64,000 nt of DNA from Diogma glabrata. Taxonomy: Eukaryota; Arthropoda; Insecta; Diptera; Cylindrotomidae. This document shows, one piece after another, positions 1 through 13,665 of this stretch. The notes beneath the pieces were generated by a model, which was not told the origin of the DNA, did no database searches, and was given only the letters and a program-made list of their open reading frames with translations. Location: assembly GCA_963693315.1 (NCBI GenBank), contig OY856187.1, forward strand, positions 382,095,460 to 382,159,459, written 5' to 3'. Position 1 is the first letter of the stretch. Every line of letters starts with the position of its first letter. The position numbers and the translations under genes were made by a program.

Positions 1-2336
1 CAGTCTACTAGCTGTGAATTTTCCGGCAAACTTATGTTTAGCAGGCCTTTATATATTATGTGAACCTTGTGGGACACCACATAACGTTTTTGACGTCTAT
101 TGAGACCCTCGCGGTGAATCATTTTTATTTACCTATACCTTGTTTTGCTGTTTTAACATTTACTACCAGCTGTATGGCCTGGATAGTTTATTGTCCTTTA
201 CTGAAGCCGAACTATTACTCGGCAAGGTTACGTTGTTCGTGGAGATGACTCTTCACACTTCAAAACTTTCCCCATGAAGTCTATGAGTCAAATGGGACTG
301 TAAGAAGATATTTGATATATAGCTTTCTGCTTATTCCCTAACAATACTAGTGCGTTTTCAACATTTACAAAAAAAACTTGACTTAGGCATCTGTTGAAAA
401 ACTTTAGCAGGCTTTAAGGAAAGTGCTTAATAACCTAGCCCAGAACTTCTTTTGCCACATTAACTTGTGTATGCGGTAAATATATGACTCTTAATTGGAT
501 TGTTTCCAATAATCTCGTTAATTCACCGAGGATCACCAATTAAGACCATCTCCTTTTGTTTGTGTTAAATAGTGCTCAGTTATGTGATAATTCGGTTGTC
601 AATCAGTAAACGTTCGGTTAGGTCTTCTGGGCGGCCGTCTTTATATAGATATATGACCTTATGTGCTATGGTTGGCGTAGCTATCATCAATTCAACAATT
701 GAGTTTGCATTCCTTTGCAAACATTTTGGATCGTGCGCTATGTAAAGCAGTGTAAGGTCGTTAGCTGCCATAAATTCTCATTAATTCAACTGAAACTCTC
801 TAGAGTAGTGATTTTTTAAGACATACAAAACATCTTTTCATGCCATACAAAAAAAAGCTACAATGCTTTTAAATTTTGTTGTTGACGAGAGTTATTAATA
901 CCGTGTGGTGAATTAAAAAATTTCAAAATGGCAACCTTAAAATGGCCACTGTTTTTATCTAAATCGTAGAACCATCCGTGCAAATTAGCTGCCAACACAA
1001 ATTTAAGATCTCAAAAGATCAGTTCTTGGCATTAAAATGTTGGTAATGATACGTAATTCCAAATGCCGTATGGTGTTCAATTTTTTTAAAATGGCGGATC
1101 GAAAATGTGGAAAATGGCGCTTTTTCTTATAAAATTTCGACAAAAAATTTGGTTTTTGATTTGCTTCAATTTTTTTACAGTGGAAGAGAGAATAAAACAA
1201 AAATATATATAAACAACGTTTGGCTTGACCAAAAACACAATGAGTTGCTAATTGTGTGTAAAATAGTAGAGTAAACCAATCCCTCAACTCAGTGTCGACG
1301 TGTTAGCTTATTGCTGATTTTGAGACTTGTGGTCTTGGAAATAAATTTGTTAAGAAAAACAATGGAGTCTCTGATCCAAAATGGAGTACATGGCCCAAGT
1401 GAACCCCTTAAGACCACTAGAAACGTTAGAAGCGTGCCAAATCAAAATAAATGATCGATCAGCATGTTACTCTTACACTAGTTCGCAAAGACTATATAAC
1501 TTACTGTATTACAAAATAAAAGACATATGCTAAACTCATCATTTTTTATTTCCCGAAAAGAATGTCGCATTTTTTTAATTTTTACAAAAACGGCAGATTT
1601 TACAAAACAGCACGACCTCCAAACGGACTTAAAATATAAACAAAGAGACTTCTGATGGGTAACTAATGGAACACTTAGTAAGGATTTAATGGATCTAATC
1701 CAAGGCAATCAATTTGAACGGTATCCTTTCGAACTGAACCTTCAATACTAGATTGTAACGGAATCGATGATACTGTTACGCCGGAATATTCATCTGTATA
1801 AAGAAAACCAGTATGGCTCTAGCCAGATAAAAATCTCTAAATATATTAACCTTAAACGACCATGATGATCTCAAGAACAATTCATACAAAATATGATCGA
1901 TGAGAAAAAAAATATAATAATAATAAAGTAAATTAGATAAAAATACCTTAGTCTAAATGGTTGGCAGATATGCTGATGATTTTCTTTTTCTTTCCTCCAA
2001 AGAATAGGGGACTTTCGTCCGTGCATGTCCCTTTTATAGTCCAATTCAATAGTATAATTAAACGATATCCACCGACAACCAGAATAGTATGCTGCAAGAA
2101 TTGAATCCAATTCTAGTTCACATTCACAAGTCTAATATAATCTCCTCGCCCATATGTACATTGTACATGTTTCTCATCAATTCTTCCAAATTCCCCACAA
2201 TGAAGATAATATATTGCACGCAGAATCAGGCAACCCGTGCGATTAATGTGCACATATACGAAATATGTGCATATATACGAAAATAAGATTTTTGTCCTTG
2301 TAACTTTCCATAATTACAGCAAGAAATTGATCGAAA
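1..2336. other. No gene recognised
   Basis: AT-rich sequence with only short chance reading frames. Around 890-960 and 1050-1125 two stretches resemble each other (CCGTATGGTG-like motif, then AAAATGGC repeats), which suggests a very decayed tandem duplication of about 160 bp. A small hairpin, GCACATA...TATGTGC, lies near 2250. I see no splice-consistent coding series, RNA gene or transposon end here. Confidence 0.5.
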
Positions 2337-2935
2337 CCCTGGGGCCTAGGTACTCCGAAGGTCATCATATTCGTGTTCAGCGACCCCAAAAAACCTCGAG
2401 TAACGAGCTTCGATCAATTTCGAGCTGAATTAATTGAGAGTTCCAGGAAATGAGTTAGACATACCCGCCCTGGGCCCTAGGTACTCCGAGGGTCATCACC
2501 GACATCATATTCGTGGTTAGCGAACCCAAAAACCCCCGAGCAACGAACTTCGATCAATTTCGAGCTGTATATATGCAAAGTTCCAGGAGATGAGGTGTAT
2601 ATAACCCGCCCTAGCCCCTAGCTAGGTACTCCGAAGGTCATCGCCGACATAATATTCGTGTTCAGCGGCCCCAAAACCCCCCAGTAACGAGCTTCGATCA
2701 ATTTCGAGCTGAATTAATGGAAAGTTCCAGAAGATGATTTAAACATACCCGCACTGGGCCCTAGGTACTCCGAGGGTCATTGCCGACCTCATATTCGTAT
2801 TCAGCGACCCCAAAAACCCCCGAGCAACGAGCTTCAATCAATTTCGAGCTGAATTTATGGAAAGTTCAAGGAGATGAGGTGTATTTAACCCACCCTGGCC
2901 ACTAGGTACTCCAGAGGTTTTTTGCCGAAAAGTGG
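2337..2935 (+). repeat. Tandem array, about 141-bp unit, 4 copies
   Basis: The motif CTAGGTACTCCGAGGGTCAT recurs with unit starts near 2337, 2468, 2609, 2752 and 2893, so the spacings are 131, 141, 143 and 141 bp. Each unit also carries CATATTCGTGTTCAGCG, CGAGCTTCGATCAATTTCGA and a TTCCAGGAGATGAG-like block. The last unit breaks off after the first motif. GC content is well above the flanks. No reading frame is conserved between units, so this looks like a minisatellite or a satellite fragment, not coding DNA. Confidence 0.9.
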
Positions 2936-4139
2936 CTATGTTCATAAACTTTCCTGACAGCTTCCTGAATCGAATGCAAAAAACCGCATCTCGATCCATC
3001 TTACTCTGCCAATTTGCTTAGGTTTGCCCTCTTTTTGTGCTTTATTTCCTCGCCTAATAATAGTTTTAGGAATAACAATAATTTTGTTCTTTCATTTTAT
3101 CAGAAAGTTACATTTATTTTTCTTTGGAGATCGACATTTTTATTATTTTTTTTTTTGTAGAATTTGAACCCGCGAACAAACAAAATATTTTCATTTAATG
3201 TTATATCAGTAACGCGATTTGAGTTTTTAGTTTATAATTTATTTCAAGCACCACTCAAAAAAAAACAGCTAATAATTTACACTTCGTTGATTTTTAGATT
3301 TTAATTTAATTTTTAATTTAATTTTTATTAAAGAAAAAGCTCACGAACTTGACTTTATTCATTTTCTTCGATTTAATATCCAATATGAACTGCACGAAAA
3401 TTAAGCAATATCTGGTATTAATAATATTTTAGTCTTAGGAGTAAACAAGACAACAAAGTTGATTCAATGCAAGCTGTTTCTTTCTTTCGTTCTATTAACC
3501 AAATGTAAAACTAGTTTGTTGAGGTTTTGTAACATTCCTATAGAAAAACAATTGCAAGAGAAAAGATCTAATATTCCTATTTTATTTTTTCTCATTTTAA
3601 ATGTGTAACAGATAAAAAAATTTACAAAGAAAAATCATGTGATTACGTTTAATACTATATTTTTAAATTGCCATGCGTTGTCATTTCATTATTTCTTTAT
3701 TTACGTTTGATAACAAATTTTTAAAATTGCAGTTTGCCTCGTCCGATTTAATATATGTACATTGTGATTTGTCGAATTGAAATTATGATATGTCACAATA
3801 TAAAGGTTGGTAGTTCAAGGAAGGAATGTGCAGGCTGAATTAACTAGGATCTAATCTTTGCTGATAGTGCAGTTGGTCTAACTGTCTGATCTGTCAAGCC
3901 TTAGACTCCAGTTAATCCATCCTACACAGAACCAAATTGCGAGCATAACAAGATATAGTCCTATGAGTAGGAACAATATTTTTAGCAATAACATTCTTCT
4001 ATCTCTCTAAAATGTGACTGTAGAAGAAGCTGATTGAGCTCTGTAGAGTGAAGATAAAATTGTTTTAAAAGCCACTGAGAAAGTCGGTACAAGGAAATCA
4101 CGTACATCATTACGAAATCTAATACAGAAAAAATGAGAA
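2936..4139. other. No gene recognised
   Basis: AT-rich intergenic-type DNA, with homopolymer runs and no long frame or transposon motif that I can identify. Confidence 0.5.
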
Positions 4140-5630
4140 ATTCAGTACAAAATTTTTGTATTTATTTTCGCTTTTGGTTTGGAAATTAAGTACCAAAATA
4201 TGGAGGGGCTGAAATCTCACAGCTCTGAGATATCAAGACTTCGGTCTGGGTTAAGGATTTTGATATTGTTTTCGGCAAAAAACTTTTATGAGGATATAGA
4301 TTTTAGTTTTGGGCAGCGATGCATATCAAACATAGCTCTTTGTTAAAGTACAAGTATTTTTCATCTCCGTTTAGAAATTTATTACAAAATTAACACGAAA
4401 CATCAATACGTTGCTGGAAAATTATAATCAAGATTCCAAAAATTTTGTTAAATTAAATAAAATCAAACTTTTTTCAAAATTCCAAAAATATTCCAAAAAT
4501 TAGAATAAAATCAAATATTTAAATATTTTCTAAATTCCAATAATATTCTGAAAATTCTTAAAAGTTTAACCTTTTCCAAAATTTTCAAAATATTGCAAAA
4601 ATTATTACAAAATCAAAAATTGAAAATTTTTTCAAAATTCCAAACATTATAATAAAATCAAAACTTTTAAATTTTTCTAAATTCTAAAAATATTCAAAAA
4701 ATTCTAACAAAATCTTAAATTAAAACTTTTCCCAAAATTCTAAAAATATTACAAAATCAAAAATACAAACTTTTTTCAAAATTACAAAAATATTTCAAAA
4801 ACTATAACGAATTCAAAAATTTCCATGTCCAATTTCATTTTCAATTACATTTACGTCATAAAAACAGCTACATTTTTTTTCCAAAAAATTGGCTAAAAAA
4901 ATAAATTAAATCATTTTTTGACACACTTGACATTATTTTTTTGACAAACTTATAATGCCATAATTCTCAATAATAATAATAAAATTTCATTTCAAACAAA
5001 CAATTAATTTTATTTTTTCCAAAAATTGGGTAAAAAAATAAATAAAAATCTTTCTTTTGACACACTTGACAACATTTTTTGACAATCTTCTTATAATGCA
5101 CTAATCTAGTTTTTGATCTCACATACCAATCCCTACCATCAAAATTCCTCCAAATTCAATGTTCCTACCCGTAATCACTTAAAATGAACGTTTTTTAAGC
5201 CAAAAATATGAAAATTTTCTGTTTCCGACACACATAATGATTTTTTCTACACACTTCCGGTACAGTTATCGAACACAGCGTCCTTCCGAACCTGTGCCTT
5301 AACTATACCTATTTTTAGAAAAACCAATTTTTGAAATCCCTCCTGCGGTTTTCCCTGCAGTGTAGGTAATGTCGGCGGCCGGCCGACAGACAGACATACA
5401 TTTTTTTTTTGCTTTTTTAGAATCAGTAGATACAAAAACGTCGAGAAATGCCAAAAAAAGTTGGGGTAAGAATTTCACTTTTCTTTCACTTTACTTAGTA
5501 GCTATTTCACTTAGTAGGTAAGCTATGTCACTTCTGGCACAAAAACACGGGTTAATTCAAATGGAGGTCCCATAATGTAAAATCCGCCATCTTGGATTTT
5601 TTTACATAGAAAGTGGTGTGACCTGGCGGT
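4140..5630 (-). repeat. Family R copy A, left arm of giant inverted repeat
   Basis: The reverse complement of this stretch matches 6293-8090. The outer end carries GGAGGGGCTGAAATCTCACA and the AGACTTCGGTCTGGGTTAAG block. The middle is AT-rich imperfect repeats of the GAATTTTGAAAAAG type. The inner part has a GGCCGGCC-rich patch near 5375-5395 and the CACTTTCTATGTA/CCGCCATCTTGGATTTTT segment near 5580-5610. No protein is recognised, and the class is unknown: I see neither transposase nor reverse transcriptase. Confidence 0.85.
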
Positions 5631-6292
5631 GAGTAGTGTCTTAATAAAAATAAATTATATTGTATGACCCGCCCTCATGGAGGGACAGTAAATTTTTTAG
5701 ATATAGTTGTAATCCGAGTCTTCAAAACTTGTTGCTATGTTAATGATGAAAGTTTGCGTATTTACAATATATTTTAGGTTTTTAAGACTAACATAATATA
5801 ATAGTATGTGTGTATATAACTTGACTAGCTAGATCTAAAATTTAAATTTCTTTGGTCGCATGTCGTTTGAAAGATGGGATTCATCGTACATACATTCATA
5901 AAATATTCTTATCCAGGGGACAACAAGAAACAGTAAAAATATTTTTAAATGTTGCAATTGAATAACGTTCAATCTTACAGGTGCGTTCGATTTGACTGAA
6001 GCTTCTGAACAAAAAAAACAGTATTCGGACATGGCTTATGTCATTTGTTTATTTAAACCTGTAGTCTGTTATGAATTAAGTTAACAATAATTACATTATT
6101 GCACCTGAATGATTACGTGTCAATTAACGATTGAAAGTTTATAGTTTGCTTTATTTTTAGTATTCTAACGCTTGTGATTGGTCTGATTTCGTGGGGTGTT
6201 TCGGTTAACTAACACCACCCATTTACTTCGAACACAGCCCACAATTGAACATAATTAACCCAAGACATCAACCAAAACAAAATTGAACTCAT
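5631..6292. other. Spacer between inverted repeat arms
   Basis: Unique-looking sequence of about 660 bp that would form the loop of the 4.1-8.1 kb inverted repeat. It holds no convincing gene. A 65-codon frame on the minus strand near 5835-6032 has no recognisable features. Confidence 0.5.
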
Positions 6293-6417
6293 CTACTCAC
6301 CGCCAGGTTACACCACTTTCTATGTACAAAAATCCAAGATGGCGGATTTTACATTATGGGACCTCCATTTGAATTAACCCGTGTTTTTGTGCCAGAAGTG
6401 ACATAGCTTACCTACTG

Positions 6418-6532
6418 GCTCATGAATGTAATACTTAGGTCTTTCAGACCGAATTAATTCAGTACAGTTTTTTGTACTTGATTTCTCTATTACCTCGGTC
6501 TGAAAGACCTAAGTATTACATTCATGAGCCAA
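6418..6532. repeat. Local inverted repeat at the start of copy B
   Basis: The sequence CATGAATGTAATACTTAGGT followed by CTTTCAGACCGA is repeated in reverse complement at about 6494-6531, as TCGGTCTGAAAGACCTAAGT followed by ATTACATTCATGAG. The arms are about 35 bp around a 40-bp loop. The right half alone is the normal left end of R copies C, D and E, so copy B has an extra inverted copy of its own end. Confidence 0.85.
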
Positions 6533-6930
6533 AAGTGAAATTCTTACCCCCACTTTTTTTGGCATTTCTCGACGTTTTAGGACCTACTGATTCTAAAAAA
6601 GCAAAAAAAAAAAAAATGTATGTCTGTCTGTCGGCCGGCCGGCCGGTCGTCACAACCGACGAAATCTAGCAAACCGCTGGACGGATTTGAATAATTTTTT
6701 TTTCTAAAAATAGGTTTACTTAATAGGAAGAGCCGAAAGGACGATGTGTTCGATAACTGTACCGGAAGTGTGTCAAAAAAATCGAAAAGGTGTCAAAACA
6801 AGGAAATTTGCATATTTTTTGCTTAAAAAACGTTCATTTTAAGTGATTACGAGTAGGAACATTGAATTTGGAGAAATCTTGATGGTCGGGATTGGTATGT
6901 GAGACCAAAATTTAGATTATTGCATTATAA

Positions 6931-7380
6931 GTTTGTCAAAAAAATGTTGTCAAGTGTGTCAAAAGAAAGATTTTTATTTATTTTTTTACCTAATTTTTTG
7001 GAAAAAAAATAAAATTAATTGTTTGTTTGAAATGAAGTTTTATTATTATTATTGAGAATTAAGGTATTATAAGTTTGTCAAAAAAATGTTGTCAAGTGTG
7101 TCAAAAGAAAGATTTTTATTTATTTTTTTACCCAATTTTTTGGAAAAAAAGAAAATTGTTGGTTTGAAATGAAATTTTATTATTATTATTGAGAATTATG
7201 GCATTATAAGTTTGTCAAAAAAATGTTGTCAAGTGTGTCAAAAGATTTTTAATTAGTTTTTTACCCAATTTTTTGGAAAAAAATAAAATTGTTTCTTTGA
7301 AATGAAATTTTATTATTATTATTGAGAATTATGGCATTATAAGTTTGTCAAAAAATAATGTCAAGTGTGTCAAAAAATGA
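6931..7380 (+). repeat. Internal tandem array in copy B, about 137-bp units
   Basis: GTTTGTCAAAAAAATGTTGT begins units near 6931, 7073, 7210 and 7343. Each unit continues with TCAAGTGTGTCAAAAG, an AT-rich block and ATTATTATTATTGAGAATTA. Copies A and F have fewer units, and the arrays in C, D and E are degenerate. Confidence 0.85.
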
Positions 7381-8947
7381 TTTCATTTATTTTTTTAGCC
7401 AATTTTTGGGAAGAAAATGTAGCTGTTTTTATGACGTAAATGTAATTTAAAATGAAATTGGACATGGAAATTTTTGAATTTTTTTTTAGTTTTGGAAATA
7501 TTTTTGGAGTTTTGAAAAATTTTGTATTTTTGATTTTGTAATAATTAATTTTTACAATATTTTTAGAATTTCGGCAAAAGTTTTTATTTTTGATTTTGTA
7601 ATAATTTTGGCAATATATTTAGAATGTTGGAAAAAGTTTGAATTTTTAAGAATTTTTGAAATATTATTGGAATTTAGAAAAAATTTAAATATTTGATATT
7701 ATTCTAATATTTGGAATATTTTTGGAATTTTGAAAAAGTTTGGTTTTATTTAATTTAACAATATTTTTGGAATTTTGATTATAATTTTCCGGCAACGTAT
7801 TGATGTTTCGTGTTAGTTTTGTAATAAATTTTTAAACAGAGATAAAAAATACTTGTGCTTTAACAAAGAGTTATGTTTGATATACATCGCTGCCCAAAAC
7901 TAAAAACCATGTCCTCATAAAAGTTTTTTTGCCGAAAACAATATCAAAATCCTTAACCCAGACCGAAGTCTTGATATCTCAGAGCTGTGAGATTTCAGCC
8001 CCTCCATATTTTCTGTACTGAATTTCCAAACCAAAAGCGAAAATAAAGACACGCATTTTATATGAAACTTGTTGTACTGAATTACTTCGTTCTGAAAGAC
8101 CTAAGTATTACATTCATGAGCTAAAAGTGTAATTCTTACCCCCACTTTTTTTTGGCATTTCTCGACGTTTTTGGACCTACTGATTCTAAAAAAACAAAAA
8201 AAAATGTATGTCTGTATGCCGGCCGGCCGTCACAACCGACGAAATCTAGAAAACGGCTGAAGGGATTTGAAAAATTTTGAATTTTAAAAATAGGGACACT
8301 CAATAGGCAGAGCCGAAAGGACGATGTGTTCGATAACTGTACCAGAAGTGTGTCAAAAAATCGGCAAGTGTGTCAAAACAAGGAAATATGCATATTTTTT
8401 GCTTTAAAGTCGTTCATTTTAAGTGATAATGAGTAGGAACAAAGAATCTGGAGAAATCTGGATGGTCGGGATTGATATGTGAGATCAAAAACTAGATTAT
8501 TGTATTATAAGTTTGTCAAAAAGATGTTGTCAAGTGTGTCAAAAAAAAGATTTTTATTTATTATTTTACCCAATTTTTTGGGAAAAAATAAAATTAATTA
8601 TTTGTTTGACATGAAATTTTATTATTAGTTTAGAGAATTATGGCAGTATAAGTTTGTCAAAAAAATAAATGGGTGTGTCAAAAGATGATTTCATTTATTT
8701 TTTTATTCAATTTTTTGGGAAAAAATTTTGCTGTTTTTATGACTTAAATGTACATAATTGAAAATAAAATTGGACATAGAAATTTTTGAATTTGTTATAG
8801 TTTTTGAAATATTTTTGGAATTTTGAAAAAAGTTTGTATTTTTGATTTTGTAATAATTTTTTCAATATTTTTAGAATTTTGGAAAAAGTTTTAATTTTTG
8901 ATTTTGTAAGAATTTTTGAAATATTTTTAGAATTTTGAATAAAAAAA

Positions 8948-10189
<1,242 letters not shown>

Positions 10190-10289
10190 TGTAAAAAAAT
10201 CCCATATAATGTAAAAATATTTCCATAATATGGAGTCTAATGGAAGTGGAAAAATTCAACTTAAGTAAAAATAAATAAGTGATGAAGAA

Positions 10290-10400
10290 GTTTCAACTTC
10301 GAAAATGTCATCGCCTCAACGGCGTAATCGAAAGCGTGTCTCTCCAAGGATTCGAGCCGGGCACTGACTAGGAAGGTTCGAATTCATCCGAAACACGAAA
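10290..10400 (+). repeat. Possible tRNA-derived SINE head
   Basis: GGTTCGAATTC near 10373 matches the pol III B box (GGTTCGANNCC), and ATCGCCTCAACGGCG near 10310 is an imperfect A box about 60 bp upstream. A second B-box-like GGATTCGAGCC lies between them. No folded tRNA with a proper acceptor stem is evident, so a SINE head or an old tRNA pseudogene is more likely than a working tRNA. Weak evidence. Confidence 0.3.
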
Positions 10401-12086
10401 AATGTGAAGTGGAGTTTTTTTTTCTGAGATACTTCAAACCATACTTTTGAATTGAAAAAACTTCAATTACTTCTTTACTTACTGTTTGAGTTTAATTGAT
10501 CTCAAAAATCCCAAATAGAATAAATATATATTTTTAGAATTTTGAAAAAAGTTTCAGTTTTTGATTTTGTAAGAATTTTTGGAATATTTTTTGAATTTTG
10601 AAAGTTTTAAATTTTTGATTTTATTATAATTTTTATAATTTTGGAAAAAGGTTCAATTTTTGATATTGTTGTAATTTTTGCAATATTTTTAGTTTTGGAA
10701 AAAGTTTGAATTTTTGAATTTTCCCAAATTTTTGGAATATTATTAGAATTTAGAAAAAGTTAAATATTTGATTTTATTATAATTTTTGGAATATTTTTAA
10801 AATATTGAAAAACAAAAAATTTTTGATTTTTATATATATTTTTAGAATTTTGAAAAATTTTCAATTTTTAATTTTGTAATAATTGTTGTAATATTTTTAG
10901 AATTTTGAAAAATTTTAAATTTTTGATTTTATTATTATTTTTATAATTTTGGAAAAAGTTTCAATTTTTGATATTGTTATAATTTTTGCAATATTTTTAG
11001 AATTTTGGAAAAAGTTTGAACTTTTGAATTTTTAAGAATTTTTGGAATATTATTAGAATTTAGAAAAAGTTTAAATGTTTGATTTTATTCTAAATTTTGG
11101 AATATTTTAGAATTTTTGAATTTTATATATATTTTTTGAATTTTGAAAATGTTTCAATTTTTGATTTTGTAAGAATTTCGGGAATATTTTTAGAATTTTG
11201 AAAAATTTTTGATAATAAAATCAATAAAATCGACAAAAAATTGATAAAAAAAAACATTTGGAAAAAAAATAGAATTTTTGAAATTTAATAAATATTTTTA
11301 AAATTTTGAAAAAAGTTTCAATTTTTGATTTTGTAAGAATTTTTGGAATATTTTTAGAATTTTGAAAAATTTTTAATTTTTGATATTATTATAATTTTGG
11401 AAAAAGTTACAATTTTTGATTTTGTTATAATTTATGCAATATATTTAGAATTTTTGAAATATTTTTAGAATTTTATTTGAAAAAATTTTGAATTTTTAAT
11501 TTTATTTAGTTTTTACAATATTTTTGGAATTTTGAAAGAAATATGAATTTGTGATTTTGAAATATTTTCTCGAAACGCTAAATGGAGAGGTTTTTGAGTA
11601 GTTTGCTGATTGAATAATCTCTTCACTAAATTATGTTAATTTATGATCTGTTATAATTTTTCGACAACGTATTGATGTTTCGTGTTAGTTTTGTAATACA
11701 TATCTAAACAGAGATAAAAAATACATGTACCCATAAAAGTTTTTTGCCGAAAACCATATCAAAATCCTTAACCCAGACCGAAGTCTTGATATCTCAGAGC
11801 TGTGAGATTTCAGCCCCTACATATTTTCTCTTTTTAATCTGTTCGTGATTTCTTTGTGCTGAATTTTCTTGCCCCTTTTTAAAGGTTTATTTGAAAAGCA
11901 ATAGAAAATACTTACCATTTACATATAAGGATTTTTGTATTGAACATTACATTAATATCGCGACGAGAGTATGCAGGAACGGGAGAACGCACTCGTAGAT
12001 CAAAAACTAAAAGTATTAACAAATCAACAAAAATTAATTCCTCGATACATATAGTGTTGGTATTAACCTTAATTCAATATAAGAAA

Positions 12087-12140
12087 TAGTAATAGAAGAA
12101 ATGAACAGAACAGATGTTCTGTTCATTTCTTCTATTACTA
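12087..12140. repeat. Perfect 26-bp-arm palindrome
   Basis: The left arm 12087-12112 and right arm 12115-12140 are exact reverse complements, separated by the dinucleotide GA. The core is ATGAACAGAACAGATGTTCT. The flanks are AT-rich and not complementary. It could be a short MITE or a hairpin junction. Confidence 0.95.
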
Positions 12141-12235
12141 AATGTTTATTAGATAGAAATTTACGTTGATATTTTTCTGGATAAAAGTATTCTTCTATAT
12201 AACGAGGATGAACAAATGCATGCAAAGTTGTTGAA

Positions 12236-13665
12236 CTATAATTACTTCGGTCTGAAAGACCTAAGTATTACATTCATGAGCTCAAAGTGAAATTCTTACC
12301 CCCACTTTTTTTGACATTTCTCGACGTTTTAGGACCTGATTCCTGGACCCGATTCCTGATTCTTAAAAAGCAAAAAAAAAATGTATGTCTGTCTGCCGGC
12401 CGGCCGGCCGTCCGCCGTCATTACCTACGCTGCAGGGAAAACCGCTGGAGGGATTTCAAAAATTTTTTTTTTTAAAAATAGGTATTCACAAGGGACAGGT
12501 CCGAAAGGACGCTGTGTTCAATAACTGTACCGGAAGTGTGTCAAAAAAATCATTATGTGTGTCAAAAATAGCAAATTTTCATATTTTTGGCTTAAAAAAC
12601 GTTCATTTTAAGTGATTACGAGTAGGAATTACATTAAATTTGGAGAAATCTTGATGATCGGGATTGGTATGTGTTTGTCAAAAGAAAGATTTTTATTTAT
12701 TTTTCTACCTAATTTTTTGGAAAAAAAATAAACTTAATTGTTTGTTTGAAATGAAGTTTTATTATTATTATTGAGAATTATGGCATTATAAGTTTGTCAA
12801 AAAAAAGGTGTCAAGTGTGTCAAAAGATTTTTATTTAGTTTTTTACCCAATTTTTTGTAAAAAATTAAATTTTTTCTTTGAAATGAAATTTTATTATTAT
12901 TATTGAGAATTATGGCATTATAAGTTTGTCAAAAAATAATGTCAAGTGTGTCAAAAAAAGATTTTATTTATTTTTTTAGCCAATTTTTTGGAAAAAAAAA
13001 ATGTAGCTGTTTTTATGACGTAAATGTAATTGAAAATGAAATTGGACATGGAGATTTTTGAATTTGTTATCGTTTTTGAAATATTTTTGGAATTTTGAAA
13101 AAGTTTGTATATTTGATTTTGTAATAATTTTTGCAATATTTTTAGAATTTCGGAAAAAGTTTTAATTTTTGATTTTGTAAGAATTTTAGGAATATTTTTA
13201 GAATGTTGAAAAATTTTTAATTTTAGATATTATTATAATTTTTGGAGTTTTGAAAAAATTTTCAATTTTTGATTTTGTAATAATTTTTGCAATATTTTTA
13301 CAATTTTGGAAAAAGTTTGAATTTTTAAGAATTTAAATATTTGATTTTATTCTAATTTTTGGAATATTTTTGGAATTTTGAAAAAGTTTGATTTTATTTA
13401 ATTTAACAATATTTTTGGAATTTTGATTATAATTTTCCGGCAACGTATTGATGTTTCGTGCTAGTTTGGTAATAAATTTTTAAACAGAGATAAAAAATAC
13501 TTGTACTTTAACAAAGAGTTATGTTTGATATACATCGCTGCCCAAAACTAAAAACCATGTCCTCATAAAAGTTTTTTTGCCGAAAACTATATCAAAATTC
13601 TTAACCCAGACCGAAGTCTTGATATCTCAGAGCTGTGAGATTTCAGCCCCTCCATATTTTACTAT
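12236..13665 (+). repeat. Family R copy D
   Basis: A complete-looking copy: CTGAAAGACCTAAGTATTAC start, CCCCCACTTTTTTTGACATT block, GGCCGGCCGGCCG patch at about 12397-12410, tandem GTTTGTCAAAAA units, AT-rich short repeats, then the AGACCGAAGTCTTGATATCT end. No coding content. Confidence 0.9.

Larger units (their letters stand above)
6293..8090 (+). repeat. Family R copy B, right arm of giant inverted repeat
   Basis: This is the inverted partner of 4140-5630. It contains, in order: the CCAAGATGGCGGATTTTACA segment; a self-complementary block at 6418-6532; the CTTACCCCCACTTTTTTTGG start; a GGCCGGCCGG patch; a tandem array at about 6931-7380; AT-rich short repeats; and the terminal CAGAGCTGTGAGATTTCAGC block. 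It is longer than copy A because the internal tandem array has more units. No coding capacity is recognised. Confidence 0.85.

Noticed and set aside
4140..8090. Helitron classification of family R
   Set aside because: I could not find a TC start, a CTRR end, an A/T insertion pair or a Rep/helicase gene.
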